From: Bacteroidaceae bacterium
GTDB taxonomy: Bacteria > Bacteroidota > Bacteroidia > Bacteroidales > Bacteroidaceae
Assembly (NCBI GenBank): GCA_024688885.1
Contig: JAILDV010000053.1
Location: forward strand, 36,988-100,987
Length of the DNA stretch: 64,000 nucleotides
Direction: 5' to 3'
The notes below the pieces were generated by a model. That model made no database searches and was not told the origin of the DNA. It saw only the letters and a list, made by a program, of their open reading frames with translations. Positions within the stretch are counted from its first letter, which is position 1, and every line of letters begins with the position of its first letter. The position numbers were made by a program, and so were the translations under genes. Shown in pieces: positions 47,710 to 58,571 of the stretch.

Positions 47710-50700
47710 TTACTTGATTGCAACACCTGCTGCGTTGTACTTCACACCGTTCTTCACGATAACGATCTGACCATTGATGAAGTACTTGCCATCCTTAACA
47801 GCGTCTTCTGCAGTCTCAAGACCTTCGATAGCTGTTGGGATTGGGAGAGCTGGCTTTTCACCTGCATAACCAAGCTTAATCTCTGTAACAGTAGTGTTAG
47901 CCCAGTTAGCGCCCTTGATAGCGTGGAGGTGAGCGAAGCCGTATTCAGCTACGATAGCAGCAATGTCGATGACGTAAGTCTTGGAACCGTCGCCATTGTC
48001 AACAACAGTCTCATACTTATCCTTATCGCGTGGAACTTCTGCAAATACAGTACCTTCATTTTCGATGCGGTTGAAGAGGAGACGAGGCTCACCCTCAGTA
48101 GCTGTCAACTCGATAGTGTTGTAAGCAGAGAGGTCTGCGAATCTGTCATGGTTAACAGTGCTCAAACCATAAGGCTGACCTGTAGATGTACCAATGTTGT
48201 AATCACAGTTAGAAGCTTCAATAGGCTCTGCAGTTTCATCAGCAGCATTCCAATGGAAGAACATCTCCTTAGTCAAGTCGGTGTAAGCGAGTGCAGGAGC
48301 ATCCTTCTTTAGACCTGCGATAGCGTCAGTGATAGCCTGAGCAGCAGCAGTGAGAGACTCAGCAGTAGCCTCTGCATTGGCGAGTTCAGCCTTGGCAGCA
48401 GCGATAGCGTCTGTCAGAGCCTGGAAGCTCTCCTCAGTGTACTGACCATCCTCGTTGCTGTAGCTTCTACCCTCGTGTGCAGCCTCGTTGGCAGCGAGAG
48501 TCTCAGCCCAAAGAGTAGTCTCGTCAGCTGTAGCAGTAGCAGCCTCGATGGCAGCCTTGTCGTCGTTGACAATCTGAACCTTGATGTTAGAGAATCCATA
48601 AGTGGTAGCATCAGCAACTGCGAGGTTGAATGCAATAGTGCGCATATCATCTGGGGCAGTCAAGTACTCCTGGAAGTGAACAGCGTCTACTGATGGGTCT
48701 GTCTTAACTGAGCTTATGTTAGCCTTCCACTCACCAGGTTCTCCGTGAGCTGCAATAGCAAGTGTATTGATATGCTCTGCATAGAGGTCAAACTCAAGGT
48801 TGAACTTCTTGCCCTTTGGCAGAACGTATGGCAGACGAACAAAGAACTGAGCATCGTAGTCATTGCCACCAACTGAGCCGTCTTCATTAGTTGGACGTGC
48901 AACAGTTTCGATGCCAATTTCACCATATTGATTCTTCTCAGCCAGAAGCATCTCTGGATCCTCAACATCGTTGTTCTTCAGAATGAACTCGCTCATGTCG
49001 TCAGTAGAGAGGTCACCATTCTTAAGGATGTTTTCAGACCAGTCAAGAGTAGTTGGATCAACATACTCATAGATTGGGTATTCAGTAGCGGAGAGGTAGT
49101 CAGGAGCAACTTCTTTGCCTTCTGTATCCTTGATTGGGAGCGTACCAGAAGGAACCTGAACTCTGATATTATCGATGAATACGATAGCATTTGGCTGACC
49201 AGACTGTGCCATATCAAACACGTCCCAACGGAGACCGTTGTCACGGCTAATCTTATATTCGTCAGAATAGTGCAGCCAAGTATTTACTTCACCTTCCTTC
49301 ACTGTCATAGCCTTTGTGCCACCTGATGCATAAGAACCAACGCCGCCATCCCATGACTGAGTGCCGAAGTTTGCTGTAGCGTTAACCATGTAGTCGAACT
49401 CAATTCTATACTTTGTACCGTTTGGCAACTGATATGGGAAACGGATCTCAAACTGGCTGTCCCAGTTAGCAGAACCACCTTGTGTGCGGAATTCAATACC
49501 GTACTTGCTATCTTTACCAGCACCTTCTACGATACGAGCTCTGTGAGTGTCATCTGCTGCGATAACATTCTCCTTAGAGAGGAAGTAGAATATCTCATCA
49601 TCAGCGCCAGTGTAACCAGCTTCGAAGTCCTGAAGAGGAATCAGGTCAACCCAGTCAAGAACTGGAGCCTCTGTCCAAGTAGCAGAAACTTCGTCAATCA
49701 GATAAGTGATAGGATTAGCATCCTGTGAAAGGTCGATTGAGTAGCATGTAGGAACACCCTTGTCATATTCAGAGATATCCAATGTCAGTTCAACGGGTGT
49801 CCATTCACCAACCGTGAACTTAGCAGCAGGAGCACCGGCCATCCAGTTAGCGCCATCATATGAACCGTGGAAACCGCCACCAGCCTGAATCTCAGTGCCA
49901 GCAGCAAGAGTTTCTGTTGCAAGAGCCTTGATCTTGAACGACAGCTTCACTGTCTCGTTCTTCTTCAAAGCCTTAGATGGAGCAACGTCAGCAATCTGGA
50001 AGAAGAACTGAGTCTCGTAAGTCTGTTCCTGCTTACCAGCAGCTGTCACTTCGAAGTAACCGCCTTCTTCGCCACCAGTACCGAAGCTATATGTTGGAGC
50101 ATTGTTTGTATCTGGTTGCTTTTCACCTTCAACGAATGGAGTAACCTTCACACGATAAGCCATTGTTTCAGTCCAAGCCTCTTCTGCGTCTTCAAATTTC
50201 ACGTTTCTGAACTTGTAAGTGATAGCTTCTTTGTCACCACTTGCCTCAGACAGATCCAGACAATACTGGTCAGCCTGCAAGTCTTTCCAAGTACCAGTTG
50301 ATTTAACGCCATTAGTCTTGAGAACACGTTCAACTGTAGTCCATTCACCAACAGTGAATTCGACACCGTTGCCAGGACCAGGGTTACAACCCCAACCGTT
50401 ACCAGTTGCTGTTGCCTGGAAGCTCTCTGGACACTTGATAGCCTTAGAAGCCTGAACTTCCATGGTCATCTTAGTGCTTGTTCCAACATACTTCTCAGGA
50501 ATAGCAATCCAAAGCTGGCTGTTGTAAGTCTGACCTGCATTAGCATTAGAGATAACCTCTACATAACCACCCTCTGCATCAGAAACGAAGCGAGCAGCTG
50601 GATGTGGATCTTGGCCATCAGAGTATGAAGCAGCTGGATCCTTATAGTCCTTAGCGTGGAACTCATTGTTGAGATACCACTCAGAACCTCTTACAATCTG

Positions 50701-52449
50701 AACATCGTCGAAGTAGAATGTTCTATCAGCATCTGAAGCAGCCAGGTTGAAGCAAAGGTCTGTAAAGCCAGCTCTCGCATCATCAGCTATACAAACAAAT
50801 GTTACAGTCTGCCATTCTTTTGTTACATTCAGAGTGCCAAAGCCGTCATTGGACACGTGCTGGAAAGCTTTATGAGTCTGAGATCCAGCGGAATATTCGC
50901 CATCAGCCTTCACACGCATTGTAACTTTGAATCCTGTTCCAGAAGCAAAGCCTCCCTTATCATAAACAGCTGTCAATTGAGCCTTATCTTTACCAATATA
51001 GGTAGGCTCAACATACTCAGCACCTCTAATCCAGAACTGAGCATTAGTTGCACTGCTATTTTTGCCTGCAGTCGCTACAATACAGCCATTCGTAACATCA
51101 TCAGGATCTGCTCCCCATACTGCAAAAGTCTTTTCCGTGGACGTTGCAACAGTAGAAGCCTTATCCCTGAAGCAGAAGTCAATTTCATTGAACCACTTGT
51201 CCTTTTCAGGAGCAGTAGGAGCAACAGCTGGCTTAACCAGAGTAAGTTTGAAGTTGTCAACAGTGAACCAACGAGCAGCCATTGGAGCTTCGAAGCTCTT
51301 TACACCAATGCGGATTTTGCCATCAGTCACTTCAATTTCGTCAGTAACATAAGGAACGCGAGTTTCAGAATTCACATCTACAAGCTTAGAAACAGTAGTT
51401 TCACCAACTGTAGCATAAACACCAACTGTAGGCTTGAACTCAGTGTAATCACCACCTTCATTGTTCAAAGAGTTGTACATTTCTGCACTAACAGTGTAAG
51501 TTCCATTTGGAAGACCGGTGATTTCCTGCCAATAATCGAAGGAAGCCTCTGCGCGGTTAGAAGCATTACCTGCCCAATATTCGAAATCACCACCATGATC
51601 AGGACCATTACCGCCAAGAGGCTTTTCACAAGTCCAACCATCCTTAGCACCGCAATCGAAGTTAGCAATAACACGAGTGAAATCAGAACCAGCAGCTGTC
51701 TGAGTCTTTGCAAGCGCTGGAAGAGCAGCTTCCACCTTCTGAGCATCAGCAAGTGCATCAGCAGATTTATCAGGATCGATACCAGCAATAGCAGCATCGT
51801 ACTCTGCTGATGTTGCACCCTTCTTCTTCATAGCTTCACCTTCTGCGAGGAGAGCCTTCAGAGCTGGTACATAAGTGATCGATACAGGAACAAAAGCAAA
51901 GTAAACAGCTTCTTCCTTATTAGCTGTACCACCATCTGCACCCTTGTAAAGACCTGTACCAATGTTCTTCAGAGAGAAACCTTTTCCCTCTACAAACTGA
52001 ACATCCCATACTGCACCATAGTCGATGTCTTGACCCAGCTTCTTGGCTGTGATACCCAAGTTGAAGCAGCACCAACCGCCCTTATCCTGAGAGTTCAGAT
52101 ACTTACCTCCCCAATCTGAAGTTGGAACTGGCGTTCCATTAGGAGCCACAAGATGGAGAAGATAATAACCATGGACAGACTCGTCTTCGTTTTCAGCCAA
52201 ACTTTCGAGCTGCCACGTGTAACCAGAATTTGTTGTAACAAACGCGCTACCATACGCGTCGAAAGCCAAATTCTGGTTGTTTGAGCCAAACAGTGCCTTT
52301 TCAGCAGCCTTGTCAACAATCGCAAATGTCTTGCCGTCAAGAGCTGCAACACTGGTAAACTCATCACCAAGTTGGACAGTTGGTGTAATAGCAGCATTTG
52401 CCACCATCGCAACTACCATTGTCAGGAGAAATGTAAATAATTTTCTCAT
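47710..52449 (-). CDS. Very large secreted multi-CBM-like protein (CBM4/9-type modules, FIVAR-like region, module shared with the 42305 protein, same C-terminal tail)
   Basis: 1579 aa; repeated WIRGAEYVEPTYIG..., FYFDDVQIVRGSEWYLNNEFHAKDYKDPAASYSDGQDPHPAARFV...YKFRNVKFED; AIEGLETAEDAVKDGKYFINGQIVIVKNGVKYNAAGVAIK. Confidence 0.8.
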   Translation of the reverse strand: MRKLFTFLLTMVVAMVANAAITPTVQLGDEFTSVAALDGKTFAIVDKAAEKALFGSNNQNLAFDAYGSAFVTTNSGYTWQLESLAENEDESVHGYYLLHLVAPNGTPVPTSDWGGKYLNSQDKGGWCCFNLGITAKKLGQDIDYGAVWDVQFVEGKGFSLKNIGTGLYKGADGGTANKEEAVYFAFVPVSITYVPALKALLAEGEAMKKKGATSAEYDAAIAGIDPDKSADALADAQKVEAALPALAKTQTAAGSDFTRVIANFDCGAKDGWTCEKPLGGNGPDHGGDFEYWAGNASNRAEASFDYWQEITGLPNGTYTVSAEMYNSLNNEGGDYTEFKPTVGVYATVGETTVSKLVDVNSETRVPYVTDEIEVTDGKIRIGVKSFEAPMAARWFTVDNFKLTLVKPAVAPTAPEKDKWFNEIDFCFRDKASTVATSTEKTFAVWGADPDDVTNGCIVATAGKNSSATNAQFWIRGAEYVEPTYIGKDKAQLTAVYDKGGFASGTGFKVTMRVKADGEYSAGSQTHKAFQHVSNDGFGTLNVTKEWQTVTFVCIADDARAGFTDLCFNLAASDADRTFYFDDVQIVRGSEWYLNNEFHAKDYKDPAASYSDGQDPHPAARFVSDAEGGYVEVISNANAGQTYNSQLWIAIPEKYVGTSTKMTMEVQASKAIKCPESFQATATGNGWGCNPGPGNGVEFTVGEWTTVERVLKTNGVKSTGTWKDLQADQYCLDLSEASGDKEAITYKFRNVKFEDAEEAWTETMAYRVKVTPFVEGEKQPDTNNAPTYSFGTGGEEGGYFEVTAAGKQEQTYETQFFFQIADVAPSKALKKNETVKLSFKIKALATETLAAGTEIQAGGGFHGSYDGANWMAGAPAAKFTVGEWTPVELTLDISEYDKGVPTCYSIDLSQDANPITYLIDEVSATWTEAPVLDWVDLIPLQDFEAGYTGADDEIFYFLSKENVIAADDTHRARIVEGAGKDSKYGIEFRTQGGSANWDSQFEIRFPYQLPNGTKYRIEFDYMVNATANFGTQSWDGGVGSYASGGTKAMTVKEGEVNTWLHYSDEYKISRDNGLRWDVFDMAQSGQPNAIVFIDNIRVQVPSGTLPIKDTEGKEVAPDYLSATEYPIYEYVDPTTLDWSENILKNGDLSTDDMSEFILKNNDVEDPEMLLAEKNQYGEIGIETVARPTNEDGSVGGNDYDAQFFVRLPYVLPKGKKFNLEFDLYAEHINTLAIAAHGEPGEWKANISSVKTDPSVDAVHFQEYLTAPDDMRTIAFNLAVADATTYGFSNIKVQIVNDDKAAIEAATATADETTLWAETLAANEAAHEGRSYSNEDGQYTEESFQALTDAIAAAKAELANAEATAESLTAAAQAITDAIAGLKKDAPALAYTDLTKEMFFHWNAADETAEPIEASNCDYNIGTSTGQPYGLSTVNHDRFADLSAYNTIELTATEGEPRLLFNRIENEGTVFAEVPRDKDKYETVVDNGDGSKTYVIDIAAIVAEYGFAHLHAIKGANWANTTVTEIKLGYAGEKPALPIPTAIEGLETAEDAVKDGKYFINGQIVIVKNGVKYNAAGVAIK

Positions 52450-52942
52450 AATTGGTTTGAATTTAAGTTAATAAAAAAGTTGATTAAAAAAATTGTTTTT
52501 GGTTTTGATATTTTTGTTTTGGTTGTCTCTGCTTATTATATATTAATGTGTATTTTGATTGATTAGTATCAGCTGAATCCTCCCGAGAGAGGTATTCAAG
52601 AATGGGTGTTAGCCAATTCGGCGGTAAAGTTACGGTTTATTATTGTTAATTCCTCATGTTTTTGCAATTTTTTTTGCGAAAATTGATGGTTTTTTTCAAA
52701 TTTTTACATTTTTAGGTGTTTTTGGAGACATAAGCGGAGGAAAGAGAGGTGGCGAAAGACAAAATTTAACAATTTAACAATTTAACAGCATGTGCTAAAT
52801 GATAAATGACAAATGAGAAAGAATAAAGTCTTCGAATTGTGAGATAACACTTGACCGAACATTCCATTCCTCACTCCTCATTCCTAATTCCTCATTCAAA
52901 AATAAGTCTCCCCCACTCGTGCATACAAGTGTTCCCCACACG

Positions 52943-52988
52943 CGAACGTAAGTCTTGCTAACAAACGAACGTAAGTCTTGCCCACAAA
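52943..52988. repeat. Tandem 23-bp direct repeat (two units)
   Basis: cgaacgtaagtcttgctaacaaa / cgaacgtaagtcttgcccacaaa. Confidence 0.85.
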
Positions 52989-53081
52989 CGAGTTGCAAAT
53001 CGTGGAATATTCCAAACATTTCATTTTTTTCTGGACTTTTTTGGTAAAACCAATTATTTACGCTACGCTAAATGATAAATG

Positions 53082-53390
53082 ATTAACTCAACTTTCGGAA
53101 GTTATCGCTGCGCTCGCAGTAATCGGAGTTAAAGGAGTTAACGTCGATACCCAGTCATTGGAAATGAGGAATGAGGAAAGATGCGGTTGAGCGAGTGCAG
53201 AGGTCAAGCTTGTTTGAACTATGCCGAGCGTGAGCATCTTCGGCGAAGCCAATGAGGTATTGAATCTCTAATCTCTAAACCCTAAACTCTAAACTCTCAA
53301 CCCTCAATTGTCAACTGTCAACTCAGCAAAGCGCTTACTTGGGTAACTTCATTAACTTCAGATAAATAAAACTTGCGAAACTTTAGTGAT
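53082..53390 (+). repeat. Mosaic intergenic repeat element (copy E, with internal insertion)
   Basis: tcaactttcggaagttatcgctgcgctcgcagtaatcggagttaaaggagttaacg ... tcaattgtcaactgtcaactcagcaaagcgcttacttgggtaacttcattaacttc. Confidence 0.8.
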
Positions 53391-53808
53391 TAAGAAACTC
53401 ACACAGATAGCACGGATGACACGGATGGAACGCCTTGCGCGGCGTAAGGAAGGGAGTGCCCTGTGCGGGTAGAAATTAGACAAATCCATTCAAAATCATT
53501 CAAATATGGAAGATTTGGAGCGATTTGTATGATTTTTCGCGAAGCGACTCCTTTCATTCCGATGAATCAACTTAATCATCCCAAAGGGGGTATGTCTTTA
53601 TGTTAAACAAGTTCCTGCGGAACGATTGAGCGAATGAAGCGGAATTCACCCAAGCCCCGCGGGACTTCAAATCTGTGGAATCTGTGGAATCTGTGTGAGT
53701 TATTATATATCACACTGAAAATATAGATTTGTTCGAACACGGATGACACGAATGGAACGGATTTTATGCGACTCTAAACCCTAAACTCTCATCCCTAAAC
53801 TCTAAACC

Positions 53809-54532
<724 letters not shown>

Positions 54533-54549
<17 letters not shown>

Positions 54550-55360
54550 AATGCTGGCAGTAGTTAGCTTTGAGGTCTGTTTTCTCGTTGCAGCGGGGGC
54601 ATCTTCCGTTCTTGCCCTTCTTCTTGGTCTCGTCTATCATGGTGGCTGACACAATGCCGGTGGGGACAGCGATGATGGTGTAACCAAGTATCATGACCAC
54701 ACTGGAGAGGAGACGCCCGACAAGGGTGACAGGAGTGATGTCGCCATATCCCACGGTGGTGAGGGTGACGATTGCCCAGTAGATGCTGGTGCCGATGTCG
54801 GTGAATTGTGTGCCAGGCTGTCCTCCTTCAACCATAAACATCAGAGTTCCGATGATGGTGACGAGTATGAGCACGAAGAGAAAATAGACAAGTATCTTGC
54901 GGAAACTCAGGCGAATGCTCTGAAGAAGCAGATGACCTTCGTTGATGAAGGAGAAGAGCTTGAGCACACGGAAAATGCGCAGGAGACGGAACACTCGCAA
55001 GATGAAAAAGTAGCGTGCGGAAGATAGATAAGGAATGAAGGAAAGATAGAGCGGCAAGGTTGCCAAGAGGTCTATGATGCCAAAGAAACTGAGGGCATAA
55101 TCTTTAGGACGTGGCGAACAATAGAGCCGGAGAATGTATTCGATGGTAAAGAAAAAAGTGAGGACATACTCCATGATGGTGAGCACATCCTTGAAACGTC
55201 CCATCACAGCGGGTTTCGTCTCGATGAACGCCACAATGAGACTGAGGACAATCGCCACCATGACAGCGAGATCGAATGCCTTGCCAGCTTTCGTGTCGGA
55301 ATTGAACACGATATTGTAGAGGCGTGGCTTGTCTTTGAGCAATGCAAAAAACCTTTTCAT
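54533..55360 (-). CDS. Voltage-gated-type potassium channel with C-terminal zinc ribbon
   Basis: TVGYGDITPV selectivity filter, S4-like SSARYFFILRVFRLLRIFRVLKL, C-terminal CPRCNEKTDLKANYCQHCGERL; start at MKRFFALLKDKP rather than the longer track ORF. Confidence 0.9.
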
Positions 55361-56229
55361 ACTGCAAAGATACGAAAAAGTTGACAGTTGACAGTTGACA
55401 GTTGACAGTTTTTTTCTATTCAGATGTATTTTTAGGGAATATGGCTCGACTTTCCGGTTCACCAGTAAAACCCTGTGTGGGGATTTAGATAAATCCCATA
55501 AATCTGCTGAATCAGCTAAATCATCCCAAAGGGGTATGTTTTTATATAAACAAGTTCCTGCGGAACGATTGAGCGGATTAAACAGATTTTTGCTTATGGG
55601 TAAGCCATTACTCGGATTGATTCTGATTAATCGGATTAGAGCCTCGCGCGGCTCTTGCAACTATCCGGATGGACTTTCGCCAAGAAAGGGGAAATCTGCA
55701 ATCTGTCATAATCGGAGTAAATAAATCTGAATCAGCTAAATCCGCGGTTTTATTACTTGAGAGTGTTTTTGTTTAAGACAGACACAGGTGTTTACGAGTG
55801 AGCCGACTTTCCGAAGTAGTTAAGTAGTTAAGCCGATACCGATTTACAATTTGACCATTTACAATGTACAATTTATTTGGCAATTTGAGAATTGAGCAAT
55901 TGAGAACCTTAGAGCTCGGCGTAGCCAATTAGGCTAACGCGGTGCGTACACCCCGCATGGCAACTCCTCACTCCTAATTCCTCATTCCTCATTCGCTATA
56001 GCTGTCAATTGTCAACTGTCAACTTTCTTCGTTTTTGCACACGTTTTTGGTGTGGTGTGCAATTATTTTTGTCATTTATTACACAGAAAGGCAAAGTGTG
56101 TGTAAAATGCTCATTTTTATGTGTTTTTTATTTGTTCAAACCGCAATTTGTCTGTAATTTTGAACTCGAAAAGCAGCACCTCCTGTGTGGAGTGTGCATT
56201 TTTCATGGAGTAAAGAGAAAGAAAGAGAT

Positions 56230-57906
56230 ATGACCAACACAATGCTTGACAGGTTCCTGAAAAAGTCAACCTTCAATTCTCAAGAAGATTTCGAGAAGAA
56301 CTTTGAATTTGTGATTCCCGAAAACTTCAATTTTGCCTACGACGTGATGGACGTGTGGGCAGAGGAGACGCCCGACCGCTTGGCGCTGCTATGGTGCAAC
56401 GACAAGGGGATTGAACGCCGATTCACTTTTGCTGACATCCGCCGCGAATCGAACAAGGTGGCAAGTTACCTGCTTTCATTGGGCATCGGGAAGGGTGACT
56501 TTGTGATGCTGATTATGAAACGCCGTTACCAGTTTTGGCTCACGATGTTGGCACTGCATAAGATTGGTGCGGTGGCGATTCCGGCATCGTTCTTGCTGAC
56601 GAAGAAGGACATTGTGTATCGCGTGAAGGCCGCAGGTGTGAAAGCGTTGATTGCCACTGGCGACGAGGAGATCTTGCGCCACGTGAACGAGGCGCATGCC
56701 GAGTTTCCCGCACTGAAGCACCGCATCAGCATCGGTCCTGTGGTGCCCGAAGGATGGGATGACTTCAAGGCTGGTGTGAAGGTGGCGCAGGAATACAAGG
56801 GCGAGCGTGTGACGAAATCTTCGGATTTCCTGCTCATGTACTTCACTTCAGGCACGAACGGACAGCCTAAGATGGCGATTCATGACCACACTTATCCATT
56901 GGGACATATCGGCACGGGGGCGTTCTGGCACAACCTGCACATGGGCAGTTTGCACCTGACGGTGGCTGACACGGGTTGGGCAAAGGCTACATGGGGAAAG
57001 ATGTACGGACAATGGATTGCCGGTGCAACGCTGTTTGTGTATGACCATGAGAAGTTCCATGCTGCCGACATTCTGGAGAAGGTGGGTCAGTACCGCATCA
57101 CCAGTTTCTGTGCTCCTCCGACGATTTACCGCTTTATGATTCGTGAGGACTTGAGCAGGTTTGACCTCAGTTCTCTGGAGCACGTGACGACTGCAGGAGA
57201 GGCATTGAACTCAGCTGTGTTTGACAAGTTTAAGGAGATTACGGGACTGGAAATCAAGGAAGGTTTCGGACAGAGCGAAACAACCTGTCTGATTGCCACA
57301 ACTCCTTGGATGAAAACAAAACCCGGCTCAATGGGTAAGCCCATGCCACAATATGACATTCATTTGATCACACATGAGGGGAAAGAGGCCAAAGTGGGCG
57401 AAGAGGGACAGATTGCCATCCGTACGGACAGGGAAAAGCCGATTGGTTTGTGCTGTGAGTACTACCACAACGCAGGTGAGACGAAGAAGGGCTGGCACGA
57501 TGGCTTCTACTTCACAGGCGACTTGGCATATAAGGATGAGGACGGGTATTTCTGGTTTGTGGGACGTGCTGACGACGTCATCAAGTCATCGGGTTACCGC
57601 ATTGGTCCTTTCGAGGTGGAGAGTGCCTTGATGACTCACCCATCGGTGGTGGAATGCGCCATCACGGGTGTGCCTGACGACATCCGAGGTATGGTGGTGA
57701 AAGCAACTATCGTGCTGGGCAAGGAATGGAAGGACAAGGCAAACGAAGATTTGGTGAAGGAGCTGCAAGACCATGTGAAGAAGACCACCGCTCCCTATAA
57801 GTATCCACGCATTATCGAGTTTGTGGATGAACTGCCCAAGACTCACTCTGGAAAAATCAGAAGAGTGGAAATCAGAGAGAATGACGCGAGGAAAGTTGAG
57901 GGTTGA
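56230..57906 (+). CDS. AMP-binding acyl-CoA synthetase (acetyl-/medium-chain type)
   Basis: LLMYFTSGTNGQPKMAIHDHTYPLGH, EGFGQSETTCLIAT, YFTGDLAYKDEDGYFWFVGRADDVIKSSGYRIGPFEVES, KTHSGKIRRVEIR. Confidence 0.95.
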   Translation: MTNTMLDRFLKKSTFNSQEDFEKNFEFVIPENFNFAYDVMDVWAEETPDRLALLWCNDKGIERRFTFADIRRESNKVASYLLSLGIGKGDFVMLIMKRRYQFWLTMLALHKIGAVAIPASFLLTKKDIVYRVKAAGVKALIATGDEEILRHVNEAHAEFPALKHRISIGPVVPEGWDDFKAGVKVAQEYKGERVTKSSDFLLMYFTSGTNGQPKMAIHDHTYPLGHIGTGAFWHNLHMGSLHLTVADTGWAKATWGKMYGQWIAGATLFVYDHEKFHAADILEKVGQYRITSFCAPPTIYRFMIREDLSRFDLSSLEHVTTAGEALNSAVFDKFKEITGLEIKEGFGQSETTCLIATTPWMKTKPGSMGKPMPQYDIHLITHEGKEAKVGEEGQIAIRTDREKPIGLCCEYYHNAGETKKGWHDGFYFTGDLAYKDEDGYFWFVGRADDVIKSSGYRIGPFEVESALMTHPSVVECAITGVPDDIRGMVVKATIVLGKEWKDKANEDLVKELQDHVKKTTAPYKYPRIIEFVDELPKTHSGKIRRVEIRENDARKVEG

Positions 57907-58013
57907 GGGTTTAGGGTTGAGGGTTTAGAGTTGAGAGTTGAGAGTTTAGAGTTTAGGGGGTAGAGTTTAGAGGGTAGAGTTTAGAAGTTAGAGTTGAGGG
58001 TTTAGAGTTTAGA
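57896..58013 (+). repeat. Degenerate heptamer array, telomere-like (GGGTTTA/GGGTTGA/GAGTTGA/GAGTTTA)
   Basis: gttgagggttgagggtttagggttgagggtttagagttgagagttgagagtttagagtttag... Confidence 0.9.
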
Positions 58014-58014
58014 G

Positions 58015-58194
58015 ATGACGGAACAGGATTGGATAGCGAAGGGCAAGGAGGCGTATGCACGGCAGGACTGGAAGGAGTGCCTGGATGCTTATGCTGAAGC
58101 CATCAAGCTGAATCCGGCTTCGGAGGCGGTGGAACTGAGGAAGATGACAATGGAGATTGTGGAGTTCTATTGCAAGGACAGGTTTAATCCTTAG
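58015..58194 (+). CDS. Small TPR-like protein (59 aa) at the head of the vor operon
   Basis: ATG 58015 to TAG 58194: MTEQDWIAKGKEAYARQDWKECLDAYAEAIKLNPASEAVELRKMTMEIVEFYCKDRFNP; A/Y/A...P spacing fits a TPR unit. Below the track's length cutoff. Confidence 0.75.
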   Translation: MTEQDWIAKGKEAYARQDWKECLDAYAEAIKLNPASEAVELRKMTMEIVEFYCKDRFNP

Positions 58195-58331
58195 ACAGTT
58201 GACAATTGACAGTTGACAATTGACAGTTGAGAGTTGACAGTTGAGAGTTGACAAGAGGGGGAAGGGTTTAGTGGAGAGATGAGATGGAGTAAAGATTCTA
58301 AAATAAAAGCAAAAGTATAATATAAGTAATT

Positions 58332-58571
58332 ATGGCAAAAATGAGAGGCGCTATCGTTGTGGACATCGAGCGTTGCAAGGGATGCAACCTCTGCACGATA
58401 GCTTGTCCATTACATCTTGTCACACTGAGTGCAACTGTCAACCACAAGGGTTACAACTATGCGGAACAGACAGATTGGGAGAAGTGCAACGGCTGTACCA
58501 GTTGCGCTATTGTATGCCCTGACGGCTGCATTACAGTTTATCGGAAAAAGGAGGAAAGCGATGGACAATAA
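58332..58571 (+). CDS. 4Fe-4S ferredoxin-type delta subunit of 2-oxoacid:ferredoxin oxidoreductase
   Basis: CKGCNLCTIACP and CNGCTSCAIVCPDGCITVYRK. Confidence 0.93.
   Translation: MAKMRGAIVVDIERCKGCNLCTIACPLHLVTLSATVNHKGYNYAEQTDWEKCNGCTSCAIVCPDGCITVYRKKEESDGQ

Noticed and set aside
55361-55660. 100-aa N-terminal extension of the K+ channel in the ORF track
   Set aside because: It encodes repeat-derived peptide (KKLSTVNCQLSTF) upstream of a good start MKRFFALLKDKP; treated as non-coding intergenic repeat read-through.
57910-57960. Eukaryotic telomere contamination (TTTAGGG-like)
   Set aside because: Units are degenerate, internal, and continuous with bacterial coding genes on both sides; they grade into the GTTGACA arrays seen throughout.
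57896-58254. Heptamer arrays as a CRISPR array
   Set aside because: Contiguous 7-bp units without unique ~30-bp spacers, and no cas genes in the window.
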